Assembly (NCBI GenBank): GCA_038025085.1
Contig: CM076144.1
Location: 2,542,001 to 2,606,000 of the forward strand
Length of the DNA stretch: 64,000 nt
Direction: 5' to 3'
Source: Tetragonia tetragonoides
Lineage: Eukaryota > Streptophyta > Magnoliopsida > Caryophyllales > Aizoaceae
The position numbers and the translations under genes were made by a program. The notes under the pieces are model-generated. The model did not search any database, was not told the DNA's origin, and was given only the letters and a program-made list of their open reading frames with translations. Shown piece by piece: positions 10,594 through 28,500 of the stretch (the first letter of the stretch is position 1; each line of letters starts with the position of its first letter).

Positions 10594-10922
10594 AGCAAAA
10601 GCATGGACGACGAATTAAATTAATAATATTAAAATAATGAAGCATGAAGTAATCAAAAAAGTGAGATTTCAAAGTGCATGATTTGGAAGGTAGGCAACAA
10701 CGACATATATACTCGTAGTATTTTGGAAGGTAGGCATGCAACAATAACGAGAATAATATGATTCGCAATGACCAACTTTTTTCGTTCTCTGCACTAATTT
10801 TATTCGTATGAACTCAATTTTATAATTCTGCTTGATCATTATATACAATTGTTCCATCGTCCAAGAACTTTGCTTCGCTTGGATCACGCCGTGGCTAATG
10901 GGATTTCTTTAATTATCTTTGT

Positions 10923-10925
<3 letters not shown>

Positions 10926-10999
<74 letters not shown>
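10926..10999. repeat. (AT)n microsatellite
   Basis: About 37 uninterrupted AT units. Confidence 0.97.
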
Positions 11000-11002
<3 letters not shown>

Positions 11003-11672
11003 TTTGGGGGACCGTGGTGTGTAACGAGCAAAAGACTCTTTTACTTACTTCTTTTTATCAAGCCAAAGGACTACTACGAAGCTTAGATAGATAACCTACA
11101 TTGTCTGCGAACAGCAAAGCATTTTGATCCACACGCGGGCTATCAATCAAGGAAAAGGAATTAGGACTATCAAACTAAAGTTCGCCAGCCAATCTGCAAC
11201 TTGGTTAGCTTTATGATACATATGACAAACACGAATTTTCCAAGTATCTTGAACCAAAAGGCTTCAACATTGAAGGATTAGGAAATAATGGGGATTCCAC
11301 AGAACGGATCTTCTCGAATCTAAGAGCTTGGACAACAAGGCACCGTACCCTTCTACTTAGTAACAGAACTCTACTTTTTCTTTTTTATCACTTCTAAGTT
11401 TCTAACACGCACACTTATTAGCTTACATATAATAAGGGAGATTAAGCAATTCCACAATTAGCAATCTGCTAGCTCAAGAAAGACACGCTAGAGCTAGCTA
11501 GTACTTACATCATTATATGTTTGTCGAAAGATAGAGTACCCTATCTATTTAATGTGTATATGGGTTCAGAAATTACTCTGAAAATGACATATTATATTTT
11601 GACCAGGTTAATGCTCATAATTACCACTTAAATATGTAGTGAAATAGCTTACCTAAATATCTATACAAATCT

Positions 11673-11702
11673 TTCACCAAAAAAAAAAAAAAAAAAAAAA
11701 AA
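11673..11702 (+). mobile_element. minimal retroposition event: ttcacc + poly(A) between 14-bp TSDs
   Basis: The direct repeat atctatacaaatct occurs at 11659-11672 and 11703-11716. Between the copies are only six bases (ttcacc) and about 24 A residues. This is best read as a LINE-driven insertion truncated almost to its tail. Slippage of an A-run would not create the flanking duplication. Confidence 0.7.
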
Positions 11703-11716
11703 ATCTATACAAATCT

Positions 11717-12948
11717 AATGGTGGTTAGTGAGTAATTGATAACGTTACAAAGAAGTCTTCATCACGTCAAAGAAGAAAGATAGGGCAATCTATATGCTTG
11801 TACCATGCTGAAAATGAATTGATAAGCCAACTGCCCACTATATTCTGCTTTCTTTTCTTATAAACTGCTATTGCCTATTCACGATGGACCCAAATTTTTA
11901 TTGGATTAAAGCTTGTGGTCTTGTGGACCTATTGTGGGATGATCATGATTAACTAGTCATAATCATAAAAGTCATCTTCCAATAATAATGATACGAGTAA
12001 TTTATAGATAATAATACCCACGTGTCTACGTTTGGTGCATTGTCTAATAGAGGGTGTGCTCAACAAAAGTAACACAAGTATCACTCAAGTGTGTCACTTT
12101 GTCAATATATATAGCAAAAATTAATCCAATTGTTGTCCTCATAATCACTTCATTCTTTTTCTGTTGTATTTTTATGTTTTAATATTTAATTATTTAGGAT
12201 GACCAATGAAAACGAGCATCCAATCAATTTGTATCCCCCACGATACAACATACAAGATACAACCACGCATTGTTACTCATTAAAAGAAAAATAAAAATTT
12301 ACAATGAGACTGTAAATAGAATTTGTTAAATAAGATGTATATGGTAGTGTGTCGTATTCGTATACATGTCAATGTTAATTTGGTTAACGATTTTTTAATC
12401 CAACTCTAACTTATTTACTAATGGTTTAAAATTTTTGGGATTAACCAGACTTGTTTTAATAAATTATTTACTTCCTAGGCGTCTTATGAGATTAGAATGA
12501 TAATTTTAGATGTTTGTTCTCTTGATGTGTTTCCATGTACGAAATCAACCAAGCTGAAATTGCTGTTATGGCGAGAGTACTTTTCGAAACTTTGTCAAAG
12601 GAATTATTGTCAAATTTCGAGTTGTGAATAGGTTAAAAGGTGGAGTGGTGATCGCACTGCCACCTTCAAATTAATAATAGAAGGGAATCAAACTTTCTTT
12701 TGGCTCATTATTGAGTCTTTGGCAAATAGGAGTACTTAATAAACTTGTGATTTTGATTCTACTATCAAAGCTTGTCCAGCCAAATTCTCCACCTTTTGTT
12801 TGCTGCTTTTTCATACATCTTGCAATTCTTTTCCCACTTTCCCTTTGTGATGTTTTCTAATTTGGGGGCATACATGAATACATGTACATGACATGGAGTA
12901 TCATTTAAAACCTTTTCACCCACACCTTGCAAGTGCGGACCATGATAC
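11717..12948. other. intergenic, nothing recognised
   Basis: AT-rich region with no credible gene. A CCCACGTGTC word occurs near 12018 without an adjacent coding start. Confidence 0.4.
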
Positions 12949-13305
12949 ACATACACTAAGGTCCTGTTCTTTTTGTCGTTTCTATGTTGTATTCCGTTCC
13001 GTTCCGCACCGCACAACAATTTCCGTTACGTTTCACACTGCACCGCAATTTCCGTTCCGTTCCGCACCGCACTGTAATTTCCGTTCCGTTCCACACCACA
13101 CTAGTTATATTTATTATTCCATTCCGTCCCGCGCTGCAATTTTCGTTCCGTGTCGCACCGCGCTGCAATTTCCGTTCCGTTCCTTACCGCGCTGCAATTT
13201 CCGTTCCGTTCCGTTCTGTTCCTTACCGCGCTGCAATTTCCGTTCCGTTCCGTTCCTCACCGTCCCGCACCATTCGGTTGACGAGAACAGGGCCTAAGTG
13301 TATGT
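12949..13305. mobile_element. hAT-like MITE carrying a TTCCGTTCCGC minisatellite
   Basis: Left end acatacactaaggtcctgttct and reverse complement of right end acatacacttaggccctgttct form imperfect terminal repeats of about 22 bp. The interior 12990-13270 consists of 6-7 irregular copies of a unit of about 33-36 bp built on ttccgttccgcaccgc. The Arg/Phe-rich ORFs read in both directions across it come from the repeat. No target duplication was established. Confidence 0.7.
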
Positions 13306-13349
13306 TGCAAAATATACACAAATAATCTTAGCCCTCCACTTGTCCCTAA

Positions 13350-14230
13350 TTAAGAATCTTCCTTTAAAGCTTGTGGGGGAAAACCAGGGGGTTTTGGAGG
13401 AAAAATAAGAGGCCAAAGGAGGGAAAATATGAGGCCAAATGACGGAAAAAATATGAGGTTTGGAGCCAAAAAAAAGGATGAGAGAGAAAACAAAAAGGAA
13501 ATAAAAAAACGAGCTCTATTGTTTCCGGTCATCTCCAACTTCTCCGATTACTCTCCGGCGACATCCCGACGAAAAGCGAATTTTCCGACGAAAAAGGAGC
13601 CCAGTTGTTATCGACTTATTCATACGATAATATTTTTCTACCCATATTTTCCGGCAAAACTTTACACCATTTCTTCTGATTAATTTTCCGGCGAATAGTG
13701 TCTGTCCGTTATTTGTTGTGGTTGTTTTTCTTCTTGCGTTTATCGAAGAGTTTTATTTCGTATGACAATCAAAACAGGTGGTTAATGTATATATTGGTAG
13801 CAAAATAATTTTCATTTGTGAACTTATAAATGTCGTAGATGGTAGCAAATTTAGTTTGTACTTGTATTTAGATTAGTGAAGTCCACGGTAGCAAAATGCT
13901 TCCTTGATTGCAAAATTAGTTAGTACTTAAATTTTTCGTTAGTGAAGACTTTGGTAGCAAAATTACATGTTTCCAAGTTAATACATGATCGCAAGTCCGT
14001 AAGCTCGCCGGAAAAAATGGCTACCCAGAAAAAAAAAAAAAAAAAAAAAAGAAAAAAGAAAAAAAAAAGAAGGTTTCTCGGTTCTATCGGGACACATTGA
14101 AACATGAATATTTATGGGTGTCTAATTAACTAGGAATTTCTATTCACTTATTTTAGAAATTTCTAATCTTCGCCGGAAAATAAGTTCGACGTTTTAATGT
14201 CACCGAAAAAATAATTGAAGGGGTTGTGCT
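13350..14230. other. intergenic with degenerate short repeats
   Basis: Pieces such as 'ctccggcgac' and 'ttccgacgaaaa' recur near 13545-13590 and 'cgccggaaaa' near 14010 and 14175. Between 13790 and 13975 the phrase 'ggtagcaaaatta' recurs four times at about 45-65 bp spacing with 'tagtgaag'. This looks like a decayed repeat element whose ends I could not fix. No gene was recognised. Confidence 0.4.

Positions 14231-14235
<5 letters not shown>

Positions 14236-14276
<41 letters not shown>
14236..14276. repeat. (GA)n microsatellite
   Basis: About 20 GA units. Confidence 0.95.
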
Positions 14277-14281
<5 letters not shown>

Positions 14282-15323
14282 GGTGAGTACCGTTGCAAAG
14301 TCGCCGGATAATTATAAGGAGAGGGGAGAGTCATCTGGTTTTCTAAATTCTAAAATAAATATTAATTAAATTTGTTAGTATTAAATGCTTATTTACTTTT
14401 CCATTTGAATTTCAAATCCCAAATTTCAAAATCAATTTGAAATTTTTAAAATTTTCATTTCAAAAAGATTCTTCCTCACATTTAATAAGATCACTCAATA
14501 TCTAAAGAAGTTGTCAAGTGTAAGGTTAAGATGATTTGTGTATATCTCACTTTATACACTTAGTGTACATGTAGCCTTTTCCTGCAAGTGCTGCAACTCA
14601 ATCTGCAATCTGCAGAGCTCCAAATTTTAAAGTAAATTTGACTTTTTATTTGATGGCGAGACCAGATTTTGAAATAATTGAAAGAACTACTATCTCCAAA
14701 CCATAAATAACTTTTCATTGGTCTTAAATTTTCGCGATTTTCAAGATCCTACTTAGACCACATATAACTCTTATAGTATGAATATAAAAAGTTATAAAAA
14801 AATTAACTTTTTTGAAGTACTATTCAAAATGAATTTTAGCAAAATTATATTTATATTGTAAAATTTTATAATTTTTCATTATTTAATGGTCACAGTTTTT
14901 TATAATCCGAAGGTAGCACTTAAATCCACAAAATATCGAAATAAAAAGCATAGCCATGTAATGGAAATTTGGCAAACATTAACCCTACCAAGATCTTCTT
15001 TTACTTGACTATTAGTCTTCTTAACTTATAAAGTAGAGTCACAATTAGGAAATTATTCAATCTAAAGCTCTTTTCTTTACCTTTTTTTTTTCCCCCAAAA
15101 GGAAGAAAAAAGTGGCTAGGCTTCATTCTTTCCACCTCGAAAATATTGAACTAAAGTGATTTTTTTTAATTATAATTTAGCATTTAACCATTTAAAACTT
15201 GTCCAAACATATTCAATATTAGACTCATTTGAAAATATATACTTTGAAATCTTTCCAATGGTATAAATATCATCATGAATCAAAAACTGAACTGAATCGA
15301 GCCTAAATTGTATGTGTAACATG

Positions 15324-15521
15324 TAGAGCTGGCAAAAACTGACCCGCTACAGACACGACCAAATCCGACCAGAAAAGGTTCAAATCCGAAATGAACCGAT
15401 CCGTTTTGACCCGAGACCGAAATCCGACCCGAACTTGAAAGTTGTGAGACAAAATTTGTCAAATCCGTTGGATAATTCGAAACCAAACCCGTATTTGACC
15501 AGACCCGTTTGCCAGGTCTTA
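15324..15521. mobile_element. hAT-type MITE of the GACCCG-repeat family (198 bp)
   Basis: Ends: tagagctggcaaaaac on the left, and taagacctggcaaacggg as reverse complement of the right. Flanking octamers gtaacatg (15316-15323) and ctaacatg (15522-15529) match at 7 of 8 positions, fitting an aged 8-bp hAT duplication. The interior is made of gacccg/aaatccgacc words. It shares terminus and interior style with the elements at 37424, 55837 and 56789. Confidence 0.78.
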
Positions 15522-15839
15522 CTAACATGTGTTCCACAAAATGACTATTTAATCCCGGACCTATCCGAATGACTTGTCCATCTCTACTTCTCTAGCACCC
15601 AAAAAAAAACAACAATACTATAAGTAGGTAGTACTTACATAAACTAATTGGAATCGGTTAAGGCGTACCCAGAATCAGAAAGGCTAGGTAAGCTGCTTTA
15701 AACACCGAACCTTCAAATCAAAAGCCCACAAATACAATTCACCGACGAAAAGATAAAGAAGACGACATTATATCACCAGAAGAGGCATATTTTAAATGTG
15801 TTATTTTTTTTCTTCTGTGATTTAACTTTCTTTCCCGCT

Positions 15840-16676
15840 CTATTTCAATACCCTCCAACTGGGTGTTGTGTTGTGTAGCTCTCAACACCATTACTTACAA
15901 CTGGTATGTATAATCTCTTTCTCTCTCTCCTCACATTTTGTGGTCACATTTTGATGATTGTGCAATTTCATTGTTTGGGTGTTTATGCTTTGTGTAATTT
16001 CATATTTGGCACTCTGATTGTTCTATTTTTGTGGGGTTTGGGTTTGGGTTTGATTTTGTTTTTTGTTTTTTGATTTTTTCGTTGGGTTAAACCCTAGCTG
16101 CTTCAAATATGCGTGAAATTAGTCGTTTTGGTTTCTGGGTTGACAGAAAAACAAGATATTTTTCTCATTTTCGTGTGTTTCCACGGTTTCCCACTTGTGA
16201 TCGGGTGACTTTCTGTGTTTAATGCACTTTTTGGGGATGAATTTTTCATGGGATTACTTCCATATTTAAAGAGCTTTTTGAATTAAAAAAAAAAAGAAAA
16301 CGAAAGAGCTTTTGATTCTACTCCAAATATTGTTGTAGGATTTAGTTCCAAAATTTGGCCCCTTTTAATCTGTATTGGGATTTATGTTTCCTTTTTGATA
16401 ATGATGAATTTGGGTACTCATTAGGAGAATTTCCAGTTTATTGTGGTCCAGCTGAAATTTTGATTGCCCATATCTTGACTTGGGTAAAAGTTGATGATGG
16501 TTTTTGGGAACAATCTTTTAATGTTTTCCATCCCTACTGGCGATGAGTGTCTCTTTTGCCTAGATTTTTCGTTTTCTTTATAAGTAGTTAAAAGAGCCTC
16601 TCTTTCTGATATTCGACTGGGATATTGTTGGCTTGTGGTTAGAGACTGGAGAAAGAGGAGAAGAAGAGGGTCATTT
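15840..16676 (+). other. probable 5' leader and leader intron of spermine synthase
   Basis: A likely first non-coding exon ends at 'acttacaactg' with donor GTATGT near 15904. A T-rich intron follows, with an acceptor candidate at 'gtggttag' just before 16641. Introns in the 5' leader are common in plant housekeeping genes. The model is inferred from splice-like motifs only. Confidence 0.45.
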
Positions 16677-21194
<4,518 letters not shown>

Positions 21195-22528
21195 ACAAGC
21201 TATTTCCGTAGTTTTTCACCGTCTTCCTCGCACATGGAAATGCTTCGTGATGGGAATTATTGCACTTGAGTACATATGTTCTGTGGATGCGGCTCTTTTG
21301 GGTAGTTATCTTTTGGTGGTATATTGATAGTTGACAGATCACATTGATGATGACTTGTTGATATTGAGTTTGTCACGACAGATCACATTGATGATGACTT
21401 GTTGACAGATCACTGGGAATCCAAGTTTCCGATGTGATAAAAGCAACACTTGCTAAACTTTATTATTAGCTTTTATCACATCGGAAACTTTGTGAGTTTT
21501 CCTCCCGTTATACGAGAAAATGGTATCAGACTGTTTTGTTGGGTACTCTACTTGGGTCCCTTACATTCGCTCGTGACTGAGCGTTTGCTTTGCTATTCTG
21601 CAGAATGCAAAATACCACCTTGGTGACAGTGAAATAACATTTTGAAACTTGCATGTGAAGCAGATTATGACAAGTATCTCACTTATATGGACCGAAAACT
21701 CATTTTCTGACTTCTGGGTCATTTCACTCAAGAAGACCGATATGTGCTCCCAAATGTTCTGCACTGCACAGCTACATCAACTCTTTCATTTATTCTTTCT
21801 CTAATTATATGATAGGATTTGTGCTAGTACTCAGTGAGCACTCTCTCATAAATGCAGATAGTGGGGTTCTCTCACTAAAATCCCTATATGACAAGCTTCT
21901 CAAAGGCAATTTGTTATGAAGCTTTTAAGGTGGTTGCACCTCATCAGAATCCCTTTTTTTGGGTGGGGCAGGTGTGACTGTAACCTGTATCTGATGAGAG
22001 TCCTGTATACTTGATGTGATGCTGACATGGTTGGACCTATTTGCTTACTGAGCAAGGTTTTTCTGGTGTTAAATCTGCTTCAAGTTTGCAAATGAAATTT
22101 CTGCGATTATGAGCTTCAGATTAGACTTTTATCTCCTAAATTCTGCCTACATTTGGTTTGAGGTCTGCTGAAACAGGGAACAAGCTGACATTTTGGTTTA
22201 CTGGTTTGATATGTTCATGCTTTTGGATGAAAATACCAATGCCTTTTCAGTGCCACAAATTTCGATCTGAAACAATCTTTGTACTAATTATTTTCATAAC
22301 GGTTGCTGCTGAGACATTGGCAAAATTTGCTGGAATCTAACTTAACCTAGGGTTAAAAAAACAAGCTCCCTGACACACTATCAGCTACCTTGGCTTAAAT
22401 ATACAATAATTACAGGCTAGCTGACGCAATATGTTGTCGATTCCTTGATAGTATCATCACTACATATGTTACAATTTACATTACACCACCAAACAATGCG
22501 AACTAGCATGGTTCCCTCAAACCTTTCC
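21195..22528. other. convergent 3' region between SPMS and CNGC
   Basis: It contains the SPMS 3' untranslated region and a partial duplication: 'gacagatcacattgatgatgacttgttga' occurs at about 21335 and 21380. 'gggaatccaagtttcc', from the end of the SPMS coding sequence, recurs at 21415-21430, next to the hairpin. No gene was recognised. Confidence 0.5.
21423..21490. repeat. perfect 22-bp inverted repeat (hairpin) downstream of SPMS
   Basis: Arms 21423-21444 and 21469-21490 are exact reverse complements around a 24-nt AT-rich loop. They contain ttccgatgtgataaaagc and gcttttatcacatcggaa. It could be a micro-MITE, a 3'-end hairpin of the SPMS transcript, or a coincidental palindromic duplication. 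Confidence 0.85.
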
Positions 22529-25500
22529 CTACTTATCATCCACTGAGAAATCTGGCTCTGCAGGCTTCTGAAGTAGCATGTTTGGTATTCTCTCCAGCAA
22601 CCTAACCTTGCGAGCCCTGTTTCTGCGTAAAGCACGAAGCGCATTAGCAGCAAACCTTGACGCATAAATAGTCGCACCTAAACTCGGGGAGCTCCCGCCT
22701 TCTCTTGCTAGTGCATCTTGTAACCGGTCCTCCTCTTCCATAAGCAACTGCTCCATCTTCTTCCTATGGTACCTTCTCCAAGCTGCTTGTATAAAGCAAG
22801 CTGCCCAAGTCCTCCAATGCTGAGAGTAAAACCTAAAGGTGTGGCGGAGCTGCTTGCTGTGGAGTCTCCGGAATTGAGTTGCAACGAATCTCAAGTCATC
22901 AGCCATCAGAGCAAAAGCTTCGACTTCTGTGATAGTTCGGACTGTCCGAGTTGACAGAGGAAGGTTGGATGAAGAGTGGGGGTCGAGGGCCCAAGTAAGG
23001 AGTTCCTCACCACAAAAATCACCGGACTTCAAATAATCCGAGTTGAAAAAACCCGTCCTCCCACCATTTGTAGTCATTGTCAGAAGCTTCCCGCGCATGA
23101 CAAAGACCATCGCATCCACCGGGTCCCCTTCCCGGATGATGTAGCTGTCCTCCGTGTAAAGTGCTGGTTTCAGGCGGTCACACATTGCATCCAGCAGCTG
23201 GTCGTCCATTTTTTCGAACATTGGGACCTTTTATGCAGACAGACGAAAAAGTATAAGACATTTATATGGTAAAGTTCAACATAGACAAACACCATCGTAG
23301 ATGGAAATGATAAATAATTTCAAAGATTCACATAAAATTATCCAGTGTAGCTCAATTTTAACCCTGCCTCTTTACTCACATTGTAAAAGAGAAACTAGTG
23401 AACGTTACCACATTAACAAAGGAACTACATGAAAACAAGAAACTCACCCTTGTAAGCAAACCTAAGCAAAGGTGGCGCTTTATATCCCTCCTCAGGTCCT
23501 TGGGAAGGTTTTGGAGCAAATTCTCTTCATCAACGCCTCTTGTTTCTTGCCACTTGTATTGTTCATACCGCCTGATCCTCTCCCTCAGGTTCTCAGGGAG
23601 GAGACGATGTGACATCCACTGCTCTGAATCACGTTTCTTCACTCTCATCTCTTCTAGTCTTGTCGTAATTGATTGCAAATACGTCTGTTAAAGCAAATAA
23701 ATTCAATCAAAAACATATGACCACGAATATACAAATGAGTGACATACCAAGTATATGCCTCAAACTGTTATGATAACAAAACGATATTTGAAAAGCATTT
23801 AAGCTCAAAGCCATATTTGTCTAGAGCTTAAAGGTTTCTTCCACATTAACGTATAAAATATGAAAAACATGTGCAGAAACACAGTAATGCCAGTCTATGC
23901 AGCAAGAGGTCTCTGTGGAACTGGAAGTATCACCAAAAGCAGAGAAGAAAAAAATGTGACATTATACGACAGCAGACTCAGCAGTGTCATCAGTAAATAT
24001 CCCTCCATAACTTAGTAATCAGTTGTCATACTGATGTGCAGGTATGAGAAAGTTCTCATACAAAAACTAGTACATCTAGGTATTTTCACAAATAATTATT
24101 CAGTAGGTCAGACCCTATAAAAATTTAAAAATTGTGGGAACACCAAATGATCAAAAGAATGCACTATCACATCACAATGCTCTCAATAGAATTTCCTGTA
24201 AATCATTTAATTCTATAATATAAACAAATTAGAATTAAAAAAGAAAAGAAAAAAAACAACTTTGGGGCTGTTCAGAAAATGTATCTTGTGAGTTACAGCA
24301 AGCTCCCAAAGTACATAAGAAACCCAGGACTTAACTCTCTGTCTGGGGGTCTGCAGGGGAAATAGCCATATACATCTAAATTAAACAGATATTCTGCGAA
24401 AGGAAACTGCTTTAACCCACCTGCATATTTCCAATAAGAAACGAAAACAACACCAATCCAGCAATGGAGATCAAAATGGCAAAACAGTTTTCCCAGATAT
24501 AGGTACTTGTTTCGAGGTTTTGACCAAGGGCACTACATGAAAAGAGAAGAGCAAAGTTATCAGCATAGTGAAGCCTCTGTCCTCAAAACATATTTTTGTT
24601 CTCAAGGAACCTTATTAAAACATAGCATAACACCATTATATAAAAAGCAAGAAAAAAAAAAAGAATATGAAAGACAATTGAGGATTTCAATTTACAATCA
24701 AGAAGCCTACATGTCAAGGTAGTAAGGTACTCTTCATATTTCTGCAAGACAGTTCCAACTTGAGCTAGTATGACGTCTAGATCGTTGTCACGGTTTCCCA
24801 TCAAAGCCACAATATGGTGGTCATTTCCAGTCATAGAAACACGTATGCTTTACGGTGTATATAAATCTAAAAGCTTATTAATATAGCAAATTATAAAAAG
24901 AAATACTGTTGCAAGGCATTTAGGATGAGATGAAGAGACTTTCAGAACTACAATCTATATTACGTTTCAGGTGCAGATAATAGCCAATAAAGAACCAAAT
25001 AAGAGCTCAGACAATACATGTTCCTGTGGAAGGGTTCCATAATAAAGAGGCAGATGAAAAAGAGAATTTAAAGATACTAGTGCATGCAACAAGTACATCA
25101 TAAAGAGAAGGTGAAGATTTTATGCACCTCATCAAGCTCATCTAATGGGTTAACAAAAAAAGTACACACGCAAGAACGTGTTCTAAGTTCTAACCTCAAA
25201 TTTTGCAGGCCCCACCAGAAACAGTAGAACAACTTCTTTGGGAAATCTCTCGTCTGTACTACACCAGACATTAGGGCATTATGAAAGATTCCAAAATCAA
25301 AGGGGCCAGAACCATCAGAATTGATAGGGCAGAACTCATTCAAAAAAGTGTTATTTCCAAAATTCATGTCACAGTATAAAGCCCCATAATCACACCCAGG
25401 GTGCTTTCCACAGGCATTTCTCCAGCATGTGCTTTCTCGTTCTATAGAAAATAGGTACCAAAATGCACCAGCTACCTAAGAGAATACAATAAATCACAAC

Positions 25501-28500
25501 CATTAGATGTAAACATGAAAGCAAAGCCATGCCAAAGTAAATCCGCATGATAAGTATAGACAACCTATAACCACTTTAGTTAATGACCCAACTATGGGCC
25601 CATTTAGCCAAGCTTCTCCCAAGTTTCTTCTTCTCACTGTCACATCCCTCCTCCAGCCACCTCCTCTTCCCACACCTCCTCACCAATTTTTGACCTTAAA
25701 GAAGTGGTTTTGGGGCTAGAAGTAGAGTTACTCAATCTAACTTCTACTTCTAGCCCAAAAACAGCTTGAAGATCAAAGGTGAACAAGGAGGTAGTGGGAA
25801 AGAAGGAGGCGGGTGGAAAATGTGAGAGAGAGAAGGAGAACTTGGGAGGAGTTTGGCCAAACGGGCTCTAAATACATAAAGCAACATAGATATCTGAAGG
25901 GAAAAACAAACCCAAACTCACATGTCACTGTAGTAGTCAAATTACATGCTCTGGTGTCTACAAATTGCTAGTAAACTACTAAGAGGGGTATAAAGTAGCA
26001 ATTAGAGATCGATACTACGGTGGAAAATGATCAGATGAAATGGCATCAATAACCACTTAAATTAAGTGCTAGCTTGCTCAGATGATTGTTCATATGGATG
26101 CCAAGTTGTCAACCTCAAACCACTTTACTTGACTCAACCATTTACTTTAGCAGGAATGAATTTAAAGATTGAAACTACTGTATCGAGTCATACCCTTAAG
26201 TGTTCTACTGCACAGAACTACATAGGCAATTTGTATCCAGAAATTTATATACCAGTCTCTCTACATTTAACAGAATATCAGGTCCAGTAAAATAAAGAGA
26301 AACAGCATCGATCAAAAAGGAAGAAGAGGAAACTTATTCTGTCACTCACATGACTTGCAAGCATGTATAGAAGGAGATTAAATGCAGCTCCAGCCCAAGC
26401 TGTTTCAGTCAAGATGCCAGAGGTTCTAGTAACTTCTCCATATAATGGGAAAACTCTGAGCACCCGTGGAATGTACTGGAAGAACACAACAAACTTCAGC
26501 AAGTTTTTTGTGTTCAATGATCTTGAGCCTCTCAATTTAGGTATGATAACTAAGATTGCCACCTGCAGATGAACAAACAAGTCCAGTGTTAACAAAAATG
26601 ACAAACATTTATAATAATAGTAAGAAACAATAACGATACAAGCTTCCTATTCAACAGGAAAAGGGGGAAAAAAAAAAAAGGAAAGGAAAGAAAAGAAAAG
26701 GTGCAGCTATGGTGTGTACTACATGAGAAACTTGTATGATTGCAACAGAATACCATTCTAGAGAACTTTGAAGGGATATCAAGACTCACTATCACTCCAG
26801 AACAGAAAAGGTAGGAAAGTGGACCTGCATCATCTGACACCAATCTAAACAGCGAAAAAATTGACACATATGCATGATGGTTTCATACTGAGTGTTTTAG
26901 TTGTATGCATGATGGGTTCATACTGAGTCTTGATAGTTGTATGCATGATGGGTTCATACTGAGTGTTGTAGCTGTACATGATGGCTTCATAATTTCATAC
27001 TGAGTGTTTAGCTGTATGCATGATGGGTTCATGCTGAGTGTTCTAGGTGTATGCATAATAGGTTCATAGCAGGCCACACTAAATGCCCGTAGAAAGATTA
27101 GTTTTGTTGGCATTACAAAAATTCAAAACAAATAACAAACAATTAAATAGATAGACTACTATTCATACTCAAGATCAACCCTAAAGTCAAAGCTACCCCT
27201 CAACCCATCGGAGAAGACAACTAATTCTGTACAACTGTGAAAAGTTTAGAATGAAAAATAAAGCTCCACTCATTATTTTCTCTTTGAAAACATAGTAACT
27301 ATATTATCTATTCTAATCTACCGTTTTGGAGTACTACTGCTGCTGCTACTACTTTCATACTTACCACTAACTGTTCTCTTTAAGGGAAAAAAACCTCTCT
27401 ATGGAACCTCTACCACTAGTTGTGAACATTTTGATTGACATTATACAAACACAATAAACTAATGGACATCTCTCTAAGCCTAAGCCAACTATCGTATCGA
27501 AGTTACATTTGACATGGGAGAAAATAAGCAACAAAGAAAGAAATCAATACATAAACCGTCTTTAGGTACAACTCAGAAGTGGAAGTACAATGTATATACA
27601 GTTGTAAGCTATTGTAAGTTTGTAACCCAACTTTCTACATACCTGTGGTAATGGAAGTACGGCAAGAATGTCAATCCAAAAGTAAGACGACAGGTATCTC
27701 TTTGCAATTGCTTTTGCATCTTCTACAAGAACACCTCTGCCAAAGACCCGAGAAGAGGGAGCAATAAAGCCAGTACGAAACTGGAAGATGATATGCAGCA
27801 CGTAAAAGATATCAGTGAAAGAGCGCAAAACACTAGCTGTAATCTCCATCTTATTGTCCAAATCGAGGCACTTCTTATCATCATCAATGACAGGGATGTA
27901 AAAGAACAAAGGATCTATTGAGACAGCGATAACACAGGATAAAACAAATATCTTGTTCCACTTCTGAAGAAATGGACCTTGTGGATCTAAAACGTTCTTC
28001 TTAGACCATGAGGCATGTAAAGAACTGGCACTTAGAGATTCCCCAATCCTTTTAAAAGCTTGAGGGAAAGACTGCAACCCTCTTTTAAATCTGTCGGAAA
28101 TTGAGCCTAATGGCTTTCTGATTTTGCCAGGGAGATCATCTTTTACAAAGGACTGCCTATCTTCACTTTTGTTTGGAGCCCAATCCTGAAACCTGAAACA
28201 GGCAAAGTCAAATTAGTCCATTATGATAAAATTAATAATTGAACACCAGAAAACAACAGTCCCAACATGAAAGTTCACATATTTAAGTATTTAACAAGGT
28301 CTACCAAGCATAATTTGATAATATCCGTAAGGGAAGGTAGAGTATCATTAATACAAGTAAAAAGAGAAAATAAGATGTCCATGTCCCAGGTAATGATGGC
28401 TTTTGAATTTTTCCATCCCACCATAGCAAAGACATGGTTAAAACAATTGTGAGTGACTGCTCAATTAAAAGAAAATAGAAAAATAACAGTGCAATATCAG

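Noticed and set aside
12893..13325. Overlapping Arg/Phe/Ser-rich ORFs on both strands
   Set aside because: Translation of the TTCCGTTCCGC minisatellite in a MITE; open in several frames because the unit lacks stops.
16355..16546. 63-codon ORF upstream of SPMS as a regulatory upstream ORF
   Set aside because: It lies in the predicted leader intron, so would not be in the mature mRNA; no conserved uORF peptide is recognised.
22766..23272. Plus-strand ORFs opposite the last CNGC exon
   Set aside because: Antisense shadows of a strongly coding exon with conserved CNBD and IQ motifs on the other strand.
26883..27113. ORF with MNPSCIQL repeats
   Set aside because: Produced by the 36-bp minisatellite inside CNGC intron 2.
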